Part shown: one piece after another, positions 43,664 through 51,014 of the stretch
Numbering within the stretch: the stretch's first letter is position 1
How the letters are laid out: every line of letters begins with the position of its first letter
Source of the DNA: Gemmatimonadota bacterium
GTDB taxonomy: Bacteria > Gemmatimonadota > Gemmatimonadetes > Gemmatimonadales > Gemmatimonadaceae
Direction of reading: 5' to 3'
Length of the DNA: 64,000 nt
NCBI GenBank assembly: GCA_028287305.1
Contig: JAQBPX010000037.1
Span: 42,727-106,726 of the forward strand
Program-made: the position numbers and the translations under genes
The notes under the pieces: model-generated
What the model was told of the DNA's origin: nothing
Seen by the model: the letters and a program-made list of their open reading frames with translations, nothing else
Database searches by the model: none

Positions 43664-45198
43664 TGCCCGCCACCGGCCGCGCGCTGCGCCTTCGCATCCT
43701 TCACCATCTGCCTGATCTCGGCGCGCAGCTGCTCGCCGTCGAACACGATCCCCTGCTTGATGGTCCACCGCACGCCGCCGCGCTTCACGATCTTCCCGTT
43801 CACCGGCGTGTCGACGCCGGTCGCGTACAGCACCTTCATGTTCTGCAGCGGGTTTCCGTCCACGATCGCGATGTCCGCCGAGTACCCGGCGCGTATGACT
43901 CCCGTGTTCGCGATGCCGAGCAGCTTCGCACCGTTGCTCGTGGCATGCTGGATCACCTCGAGGGGCTCGAACCCCGCCTCCTGCTGCAGCTCCATCTCGC
44001 GAATCGTCGCGAAGCCATAGAGGTGGTAAATGAAGCCTGCGTCGGACCCCACGGTCACGTTGCCGCCGCGCATGGCGTACTCGTGCACCCACTTCATCCA
44101 GATGCGGTAGTTGTTCTTCCAGCGCACCTCGTCGGCGGTGGACCAGTCGAAGTGGTAGGAACCGTGTCGCGTGGGGTCCGGCGCGAAGTACGCCATCACC
44201 GCCGGGTGCGCGTACTCGGCGAACCAGGGCAGCGTCTGCGCGCGGCCGATGTCGCGATTCGCCTCGTACACGCCGAACGTCGGGTCCCATGTCATGTGGT
44301 GCGCGAGCATGGTGTCGAGCACCACCGACAGCCGCGCGCTGTCCGCCTGCCGCCAGAGGTCCCCCGCCCAGCGAAAGCGGTCGCTCTCGTTGTCGAAGTT
44401 GTACGTCTCCGGAAAGTGCTGCACGCCGCCGGGGATCGCCGCGTCGGGGATGCCGTACCAGTGCTCGATCGAGCGCACGCCCAGTCGCGCGGCGTCGCGC
44501 ACGTCGTACTCCTGGATGCGCATGTCGGTCGCGATCGGCAGGCCGAGCAGCTTCGCCTCGTCGCCGATCGCGTCCCAGACGTCGGGGCGGTTCACGAACA
44601 CCTTCAGCCCCATCGCGCCCGCGGCCTTCACGCGACGGATCATCGCGCGCACGTCCGTGGGATTGTCTGCCGCCACGGTGGCGTACGGAATGATCGTCGG
44701 CGCCGTGATCCTGTTCTCGGCCGACAGCCGCGCGTGCGCGACCATCGTGTCGATCCCCTCGCCCGAGCCGGGGTCGCGAATGGTGGTGATGCCGTGCGCG
44801 AGCAGCAGCTTGTACTCGTAGTCCTTGGGCATCGGCCCGGACCGCGAGAACTGGATGTGCGAATGGACGTCGATGATGCCGGGCATGACGTACATCCCGG
44901 TCGCGTCGATCACCTTGTCCGCCGCCGGACCGGCGGCCGCCGAGCCGCCGCGCCCCGTCCCGAATTCATCGACCGGGCGAGCGGGTCGTACCGACGTGAT
45001 GGTCGAGCCCTCCACCATGATGTCGAGGGGCCCGTGCACCGGGTTGCCGGTTCCGTCGATCACCATCGCGTTGCGGATCAGCAGACGCGGGTAGCGGACG
45101 CCGCGGCTGGGCGTGGGCGGCGTGGAGCCCTGCTGCGCGGCCAGCGGCAGTCCGCAGAACCCGAGAAGGGCGGCGGTGATCAGGAGGCGAAGTCGCAT
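43660..45198 (-). CDS. Exported amidohydrolase (imidazolonepropionase-like)
   Basis: A 512-residue metal-dependent amidohydrolase with a signal peptide (LLITAALLGFCGLPLAAQQ). The metal HxH is in PGIIDVHSHIQF, the carboxylated-Lys region is probably GLKVFVN, a further His is in VRSIEHWYG, and the metal Asp in VTVGSDAGF. The C-terminal composite domain has YSADIAIVDGNPLQN. This secreted group in related genomes includes peptidases or prolidases, but the substrate is unknown. The start is ATG 45198, preceded by the purine-rich end of repeat element 2's flank. It is coupled to the aminotransferase. Confidence 0.9.
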   Translation of the reverse strand: MRLRLLITAALLGFCGLPLAAQQGSTPPTPSRGVRYPRLLIRNAMVIDGTGNPVHGPLDIMVEGSTITSVRPARPVDEFGTGRGGSAAAGPAADKVIDATGMYVMPGIIDVHSHIQFSRSGPMPKDYEYKLLLAHGITTIRDPGSGEGIDTMVAHARLSAENRITAPTIIPYATVAADNPTDVRAMIRRVKAAGAMGLKVFVNRPDVWDAIGDEAKLLGLPIATDMRIQEYDVRDAARLGVRSIEHWYGIPDAAIPGGVQHFPETYNFDNESDRFRWAGDLWRQADSARLSVVLDTMLAHHMTWDPTFGVYEANRDIGRAQTLPWFAEYAHPAVMAYFAPDPTRHGSYHFDWSTADEVRWKNNYRIWMKWVHEYAMRGGNVTVGSDAGFIYHLYGFATIREMELQQEAGFEPLEVIQHATSNGAKLLGIANTGVIRAGYSADIAIVDGNPLQNMKVLYATGVDTPVNGKIVKRGGVRWTIKQGIVFDGEQLRAEIRQMVKDAKAQRAAGGGQ

Positions 45199-45286
45199 TC
45201 GTGGTGGGGGGAGGTTGCGGGGATGATCCAACCCCGACGGGCCAATGTCCAGAGGCAGGAAGTCGGCTCGGGCCTGGGTAACGAAT

Positions 45287-45463
45287 GGCGTGCGGCTTGT
45301 GGCTGGGGCTGGAGAGAATGGGCGTGAGTAACGACGTCCTGGGGCCACGGGCCTGCACGACCAGGCTCGGGGCACGTCCCCCGCCCATGCATTTCACGCC
45401 AGTAGCCCCACGCCGTCGTTACCCACGCCTGAAGACCCACGCCCCAGCCACACGCCTCACGCC
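45287..45463. repeat. Nested inverted-repeat element 2
   Basis: The 333-bp gap between the divergent amidohydrolase and peptidase genes holds no gene. It contains a 59-bp imperfect inverted repeat (45287-45345 and 45405-45463), about 45 of 59 positions matching by eye, with the shared cores TGTGGCTGGGGC and GTAACGACG. The 59-bp centre contains smaller GC-rich complementary segments. Promoters for the flanking genes must lie at its edges. Confidence 0.7.
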
Positions 45464-45531
45464 TTCAGTTGCAGTCGTCCTGAGCAACGCGAGGGACCTG
45501 CCGTTGTCGTCCCTCCGCCGTAAATTGGAGG

Positions 45532-47235
45532 ATGCTCCCCGCCATCCCCGGCAGTCCCGAGGCCATTTCCTCCGCCGGGTGGGAGGAGCTCGCCCCGCTC
45601 TACCACGCGCTGCGGGACGCGCCCCTCGATCGCGCCTCGGTGCGCGAATGGCTCGCCAGCTGGTCGGCGCTCGACGACGTGGTCGACGAGGCCTACGCGC
45701 TCGCCATGGTCGCCTACACCGCCGACACGCGCGACGCCGAGCGCGAGAAGGCGTACCTCCGCTGGGCGAGCGACAACGCGCCCAGGCTGCACGAGGTTCG
45801 CGTCAAGCTCGGTGAGCGCCTGCTTCCCTTCGAGGCCGACCTGCCCGACCTGCAGCTCCTGGTGCGCGAGATCCGCACTGACGTCGAGCTCTTTCGCGAG
45901 GCCAACCTGCCGCGCATGTCGGAGCTCGAGGAGATGGAGGCCACCTACGACAAGGTCACGGGCGGCCTCACCGTCGACTGGGACGGCGAGCGCAAGACCA
46001 TCCCTGCCCTTGGCCCCTACCTGCTGGAGCAGGATCGCGCCGTGCGCGAGCGCGCCTTTCGCGCCGCGGCGAGTGCGTACCTCGAGCAGCACGACACCCT
46101 CGGCGAGCTGTTCGACCGCATGGTGAAGGTGCGTCACGCCCTCGCGCGCGAGGCGGGCTTCTCGAACTATCGCGACTACGCCTTCGCTGCCAAGTACCGC
46201 TTCGACTACACCCCCGCCGACTGCGTCCGCTTCCACGAGGCCGTGGAGCAGTGCGTGATTCCCGCGATCGCGCGCCTGCACGCGGCCCGCCGCCAGGCCC
46301 TCGGCGTGGACACGCTTCGGCCGTGGGACCTGGCCGTGCATCCGGGGATGACGAAGCGGCTCGAGCCCTTCACCTCCACGCCTGAGTTCCTCGGCGGCGC
46401 TGAGCGCATCTTCACGCGCGTCGATCCCGAGCTGGGCCGGCTCTTCCGCATCATGATCGACGAGCGCCTCCTCGACCTCGAGAGCCGGGAGGGCAAGGCG
46501 CCGGGCGGCTACTGCACGCGCCTCTCGCAGCGCCGGCGCGCGTTCATCTTCATGAATGCCGTGGGCGTGCACGACGACGTGAACACGCTCGTCCACGAGT
46601 TCGGCCATGCGCTGCACGCGTTCGTCACCGCGGGCATCCCGTACACCTGGCAGCGCTCCACGGGACATGAGGGCGCCGAGCTGGCGTCGATGTCGATGGA
46701 GTTGCTGGCTGCGCCCTACATCGCGAAGCCCGTGGGCTACTACGACGAGCGCGACGCAGCCGCCGCGCAGCTGGAACACCTCGAGGACGTGCTCATCGGG
46801 CTGCCGCACATCGCCTGCGTCGACGCGTTCCAGCACTGGCTCTACACCGATGGCCTCGAGGCCACGCCCGCCGGGCGCGACGCGAAGTGGCTCGAGATCC
46901 GCGCGCGCTTCGAGCCCAACGTGGACTGGAGCGGCCTGGAGCAGGAGCGCATCTCGCGCTGGTACCGGCAGAGCCACATCCACACGGCGCCCTTCTATTA
47001 CATCGAGTACGGCATCGCCCAGATCGGCGCCATGCAGGTCTGGAGCAATGCACAGCGCGACGCAGCCGGCGCACTGGCGCGCTATCGCGAGGCGCTGGCG
47101 CTCGGGGGCACGGCGTCGCTGCCGGACATCTACGCGACGGCGGGTGCGTCGCTGGTGTTCGACGCAGCCACCATGGTGCCCCTCGTGAGCGCCATCGAGC
47201 AGCGAATCGCCGAGCTGCGCGCACTCGCCGGATGA
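45532..47235 (+). CDS. M3 family oligoendopeptidase
   Basis: A 567-residue cytosolic zinc metallopeptidase of family M3 (oligoendopeptidase F group). The active site HEFGH (355-359) is in NTLVHEFGHALHAF, with the third ligand Glu in HEGAELASMSMELLA; upstream YCTRLSQRRRAFIFMNAVG and downstream SHIHTAPFYYIEYGIAQIGA are family-typical. There is no signal peptide. It hydrolyses short peptides. ATG 45532 is the first codon in the frame with a sensible N-terminus. Confidence 0.9.
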   Translation: MLPAIPGSPEAISSAGWEELAPLYHALRDAPLDRASVREWLASWSALDDVVDEAYALAMVAYTADTRDAEREKAYLRWASDNAPRLHEVRVKLGERLLPFEADLPDLQLLVREIRTDVELFREANLPRMSELEEMEATYDKVTGGLTVDWDGERKTIPALGPYLLEQDRAVRERAFRAAASAYLEQHDTLGELFDRMVKVRHALAREAGFSNYRDYAFAAKYRFDYTPADCVRFHEAVEQCVIPAIARLHAARRQALGVDTLRPWDLAVHPGMTKRLEPFTSTPEFLGGAERIFTRVDPELGRLFRIMIDERLLDLESREGKAPGGYCTRLSQRRRAFIFMNAVGVHDDVNTLVHEFGHALHAFVTAGIPYTWQRSTGHEGAELASMSMELLAAPYIAKPVGYYDERDAAAAQLEHLEDVLIGLPHIACVDAFQHWLYTDGLEATPAGRDAKWLEIRARFEPNVDWSGLEQERISRWYRQSHIHTAPFYYIEYGIAQIGAMQVWSNAQRDAAGALARYREALALGGTASLPDIYATAGASLVFDAATMVPLVSAIEQRIAELRALAG

Positions 47236-47271
47236 CCGCGCTCTGGCGCGATTCGTGAACGCTCCCCGGGA

Positions 47272-48906
47272 ATGACCGACACCACCGCAGACGAGCTCGA
47301 CGAATCCGCCCTCGAGGCCCCCACGGCCGCCGAGGACGCCGAGAATTTCATAGAGCAATACCGCTGGCTGATCCTGCTCGGACTGATCACGGCCGCGATC
47401 ATGGAGGTGCTCGATACCACCATCATCAACGTCGCGCTGCCGCAGATGGCCGGCAACCTGGGCGCCACGCAGACCGAGATTGCATGGGTGAGCACGTCGT
47501 ACATCCTGGCGAACGTGGTCGTGCTGCCCATGACGGCGTTCTTCACCGCGACCTTCGGGCGGAAGCGCTACCTCACCTTCTCGATCATCCTGTTCATCGT
47601 CTCGAGCTTCCTCTGCGGGACGTCCAGCAGCCTCGGTGAGATCGTATTGTGGCGCCTGCTGCAGGGCGCCGGCGGCGCGGCACTGCTCTCCACCGCGCAG
47701 GCCACGCTGCGTCAGATCTTCCCGCGCGAGGAGCAGGGGCTGGTGCAGGCCATCTTCCTGCTCGGCATCATCGTGGCGCCCACGCTCGGCCCCACGCTCG
47801 GTGGATGGATCACCGACAACTACACGTGGAGCTGGTGCTTCTTCATCAACGTCCCCATCGGCATCGTCTCGATGTTCCTGGTGACGAGCTTCCTGCATGA
47901 CCCCCCCGACCACCAGAAGCGCACGGGCTCGGTGGACTGGCTGGGCATCGGCCTGCTGATCACCGGCATCGCGCCACTGCAGTACGTGCTGGAGGAGGGC
48001 AACTCGAACGACTGGTTCGCTGACGCGACCATCCTCCGCCTGGCGATCGTGGCGGGCGCGTCGCTCGTGACGCTGCTCTGGTGGCAGCTGAGCTCACGCA
48101 ACACGCACCCGGTGATCCAGCTCAAGGTGCTGCGCAACCGCGACCTGGCCGCGTCGATCTTCCTCTTCATCGTGCTCGGCTTCGGCCTGTTCGGCGGCGC
48201 GTTCCTCTTCCCGCTGTTCACGCAGACCATCCTCGGCTTCACGCCGACGATGACGGGGCTCGCGATGATGCCGGGCGGGTTGATCACCGCGGCGGTCGCG
48301 CTCTTCTGCGGCTTCATGCTCAACGGCAACAAGCCGAAGGCCGACGCACGCGTGCTGATCCTGATCGGCATGACGCTGATGCTCTGGTCCATGTGGGACC
48401 TGGGGCACCTCACCACGGCCGCGGGCGAGGCCGACGCGCGCTTCGCGCTGATGATCCGCGGCGCGGCGCTCGGCTTCCTGTTCACGCCGATCAACAACGT
48501 GGCGTACGCGAGCCTCAAGCCGCACGAGGCGCAGCAGGCCGCGGGGCTGATCAACCTCTCGCGCCAGCTCGGCGGCTCGTTCGGCATCGCGGTGCTGGGG
48601 ACGTACCTCACCAAGCACATCGCAGAGCACCGCGCGGACCTCGTCACCAACCTGGTCCCCGGCAACCCGATCTTCGACCAGCGCTACCAGGGGATGGTGG
48701 CGGCGTTCATGGCGAGGGGGGCGTCGATGGTGGTGGCACAGCGGCAGGCGCTGGCAGCGCTGGAAGGAACCGTGATGAAGCAGTCGGCCATGCTCGCCTA
48801 CAACGACTCCTGGATCTTCATCCTGCTCAGCTTCCTGGTGGTGATCCCGGCGGTGTTCCTCTTGAGGAAGCCGACGAAGCGGGCGGCGATCATCGATGCG
48901 CACTGA
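47272..48906 (+). CDS. DHA2 family MFS drug exporter (EmrB/QacA-like)
   Basis: A 544-residue transporter with about 14 transmembrane helices after a 30-residue acidic cytosolic N-terminus. The DHA2 signature MEVLDTTIINVALPQMAGNL is in helix 1, the RxxxGxGGA-type motif in WRLLQGAGGAALLSTAQATL, and motif C-like GPTLGGWIT in helix 5. The gene stands alone without an EmrA-type partner; it could work by itself. Its stop is 5 bp from repeat element 3. Confidence 0.93.
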   Translation: MTDTTADELDESALEAPTAAEDAENFIEQYRWLILLGLITAAIMEVLDTTIINVALPQMAGNLGATQTEIAWVSTSYILANVVVLPMTAFFTATFGRKRYLTFSIILFIVSSFLCGTSSSLGEIVLWRLLQGAGGAALLSTAQATLRQIFPREEQGLVQAIFLLGIIVAPTLGPTLGGWITDNYTWSWCFFINVPIGIVSMFLVTSFLHDPPDHQKRTGSVDWLGIGLLITGIAPLQYVLEEGNSNDWFADATILRLAIVAGASLVTLLWWQLSSRNTHPVIQLKVLRNRDLAASIFLFIVLGFGLFGGAFLFPLFTQTILGFTPTMTGLAMMPGGLITAAVALFCGFMLNGNKPKADARVLILIGMTLMLWSMWDLGHLTTAAGEADARFALMIRGAALGFLFTPINNVAYASLKPHEAQQAAGLINLSRQLGGSFGIAVLGTYLTKHIAEHRADLVTNLVPGNPIFDQRYQGMVAAFMARGASMVVAQRQALAALEGTVMKQSAMLAYNDSWIFILLSFLVVIPAVFLLRKPTKRAAIIDAH

Positions 48907-48910
48907 CTGC

Positions 48911-49083
48911 AACTGCCTTCGACACGGATTTCACTGGCCGCCTGCGGCGGCACACGGGTACGGCGCTCGTGGCAATAAAACAGATCCCGGCCGGGCGTGA
49001 ATGATTTTTTTTGGTTCGCGGATTGCCGTACCCGTGTGGCGCGCCGAAGGCGCGCCCAGTGAAATCCGTGTCTCAAGGCAGTT
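48911..49083. repeat. Nested inverted-repeat element 3
   Basis: The gap between the convergent MFS and aldo/keto reductase genes is almost wholly an inverted repeat: left arm 48911-48964 and right arm 49025-49083. The outer ~26 bp (containing ACACGGATTTCACTGG) and inner 13 bp (ACACGGGTACGGC) match nearly perfectly, while the middle of each arm is a different GC-rich hairpin: GCCGCC-TGC-GGCGGC on the left and GGCGCGCC-TTC-GGCGCGCC in reverse on the right. The 60-bp centre has CCCGGCCGGG and a run of eight T (49004-49012 region), so it may also terminate transcription. Confidence 0.78.
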
Positions 49084-49088
49084 CGCTG

Positions 49089-49916
49089 CTATCCCTTGCG
49101 TAGATCCAGAACGATCTCCCTTCGCTGCTCCGACGAAGGCAGCTCCCCCTCCCCCGCCGCCATGTTGTCGATCAGGTGCCCCACCTTCGACGTAGCCGGT
49201 ATGGCACACGTGACATCCGGGTGCCCCACACACCACTTCAACAGCAGCTGTGACCAGGTAGTGCACCCGAGCTCCGCAGCCACCCCAGGCAGCGCCACCG
49301 ACGCCAGCCGGCCGAGTGTGCCCGTTCCCCCCAGCGGACGATTCGCAATCACCGCCACTCCGAGCTCCCGCGCCAGCGGCAGCAGCTCCACTTCCGCCTC
49401 GGGTTCAAGCGCCGAGTAGTTGATCTGCAGGAAGTCCACGTCGTCGCGCCGCCGCAGCACGCGTGCCACCTCCGCGTGGCTCCCCGCCGTGTAGTGCGTG
49501 ATCCCGACATACCGCACGCGCCCCGCCTCCTTCCACTTGCGCAGCGTGTCGAGTTGCGTGTCCACGTCGAGCAGGTTGTGCACCTGCATCAGGTCCATGG
49601 GGTCCGCGCGCAGCAGGCGCGCTGAGGTCTCCATCTCCGCCGCGCCCGCGGCGCGGCCGGTGGTCCACACCTTGGTGGCCATGAACAGCCGGTCGCGCAG
49701 CGCCAGCTCGGCCACCAGGTCGCCGATCACGCACTCCGACTTGCCGTACATCGGCGACGAGTCCACCAGCGTCCCACCCAGCGACGCGAAGGTTCGCAGC
49801 ACCTCGCGCAGTGGCGCGCGTACGGCCTCGCCGGTGCCGACGTCGAATGTTTGCCAGCTGCCCAGCCCGATCACCGGGATCGCCTCACCGGTGCGCGGTA
49901 TCGTTCGCGTGATCAT
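49089..49916 (-). CDS. Aldo/keto reductase
   Basis: A 275-residue NAD(P)H-dependent oxidoreductase of the AKR fold. The catalytic tetrad is visible: Asp52 and Tyr57 (DSSPMYG), Lys82 (ATKVW) and His113 (MQVHN). IPVIGLGSWQTFD opens the barrel and VIANRPLGGTG is in the cofactor region. It has no signal peptide. It is divergent from the alpha/beta hydrolase with only a 62-bp gap between start codons. The substrate is unknown. Confidence 0.92.
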   Translation of the reverse strand: MITRTIPRTGEAIPVIGLGSWQTFDVGTGEAVRAPLREVLRTFASLGGTLVDSSPMYGKSECVIGDLVAELALRDRLFMATKVWTTGRAAGAAEMETSARLLRADPMDLMQVHNLLDVDTQLDTLRKWKEAGRVRYVGITHYTAGSHAEVARVLRRRDDVDFLQINYSALEPEAEVELLPLARELGVAVIANRPLGGTGTLGRLASVALPGVAAELGCTTWSQLLLKWCVGHPDVTCAIPATSKVGHLIDNMAAGEGELPSSEQRREIVLDLRKG

Positions 49917-49978
49917 GCCCGCATTTTGTGCAGGAATCGAACCCTGAAACCGCCCACTCCGCGGCGCGTACGGGCAGC

Positions 49979-50986
49979 ATGCTGCGCCCCGCCCTGCTCC
50001 TCGCCCTCGCCCTGCTCCCGTCGCCCGACCGCCGCTCCTCGGCGTACGACGAAGCCGTGCTGCGCGCCAGCCTGCGCCAGGCGGCGGACGACAGCGTCGC
50101 CAGTCCCGGGGGTCGCTCCATCCTCATGACGCATGGCGCCCGCGCCCCCCGCGTCCTCGTCATGCTGCACGGCTTCACCGACGCGCCCACGCAGTTCTTC
50201 GGGCTCGGCATGCGCTTCTACGAGGGCGGCGACAACATCTACATCCCGCGGCTGCCGCATCACGCCGTGCGCACCGGTGGCGTGCGCGCGCTCTCCCGCG
50301 TGCGCGCCGAGGAAATGGCGGCGTTCGGCGACTCCGTGGTGGCGGAGGCCGCGGGGCTCGGCGACACGATCATCGTGATCGGCCTGAGCGCGGGCGGCGC
50401 GATCACCGGGAGCATCGCGCTCACGCACCCCGAAGTCTCGCGCGTGGTGCTCATCGCCCCCGCGCTCGCGGCCGGCGTCATCTCCAACGACGCTGGACGC
50501 ACCATCTCCCTGCTCGCGTCGCGCCTTCCGGCGGTGACGCGCACCGAGGGTGCGGACAGCACGGGTCCCGACTACGCGAAGGGGATGAACAGCCGGGGCC
50601 TGGCGCAGGTACTTCGCCTGGGCCAGATGGTGCGCGACGGAGCCGACAAGTCGCCACCCGCGGTGAAGCGCATCGCCTTCCTGCTCAATGACCGCGACCG
50701 CACGGTGAGCGACGACGTCGCCATGGAGCTCGCGCGGAAGTGGTCGAGCCAGGGAGCCACGGTGTCCGCCGCGTTCTTCGGCAAGTCGAGCCGCCTGCCG
50801 CACAACGTGATGGAGGAGGCGTCGCACGGCGGCAACCCGGACATCGTCTATCCGGTGATCGAGGCGATCGTCCTGAACGGTGAGCTTCCGCCGCAGGTGC
50901 GCAGCGAGTCCATGCAATCGAGCTGCGGCTTCTGGCGCTGCAAGCTGGTGAAGATCGCGAAGGTGGGTCTGTTGGCCGCCCTGTAG
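49979..50986 (+). CDS. Alpha/beta hydrolase (esterase/lipase-like), probably exported
   Basis: A 335-residue alpha/beta hydrolase. The N-terminus is hydrophobic (LRPALLLALALLPS) and looks like a signal peptide. The oxyanion region is VLVMLHGFTDAPTQF, the nucleophile elbow is VIGLSAGGAITG (GLSAG), the acid is probably Asp in LLNDRDRTVSDD, and the His is in MEEASHGG. The start is ATG 49979; a GTG at 49928 is less likely. The function is likely an esterase or lipase with unknown substrate. Confidence 0.87.
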   Translation: MLRPALLLALALLPSPDRRSSAYDEAVLRASLRQAADDSVASPGGRSILMTHGARAPRVLVMLHGFTDAPTQFFGLGMRFYEGGDNIYIPRLPHHAVRTGGVRALSRVRAEEMAAFGDSVVAEAAGLGDTIIVIGLSAGGAITGSIALTHPEVSRVVLIAPALAAGVISNDAGRTISLLASRLPAVTRTEGADSTGPDYAKGMNSRGLAQVLRLGQMVRDGADKSPPAVKRIAFLLNDRDRTVSDDVAMELARKWSSQGATVSAAFFGKSSRLPHNVMEEASHGGNPDIVYPVIEAIVLNGELPPQVRSESMQSSCGFWRCKLVKIAKVGLLAAL

Positions 50987-51014
50987 TACCCCAGCCCCCC
51001 AGCCCCTCACACCC

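Noticed and set aside
45457..47913. An 818-codon minus-strand frame across the M3 peptidase and MFS exporter
   Set aside because: It runs antisense through two clear genes and repeat element 2; no motif or plausible start.
47272..48906. A complete EmrAB-TolC exporter
   Set aside because: Only the EmrB-like transporter is present here; no EmrA-type adaptor flanks it, and the TolC in the window belongs to the RND operon 20 kb away.
42000..49083. CRISPR array or integrated prophage around the repeat elements
   Set aside because: Repeats are inverted and nested, not regularly spaced direct repeats with unique spacers. No Cas, integrase, transposase or phage structural gene is present.
49925..49946. 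tRNA T-arm-like sequence between the aldo/keto reductase and hydrolase starts
   Set aside because: GGTTCGATTCC-type sequence occurs on the minus strand, but the T stem is imperfect and no acceptor, D or anticodon arms can be formed from the flanks.
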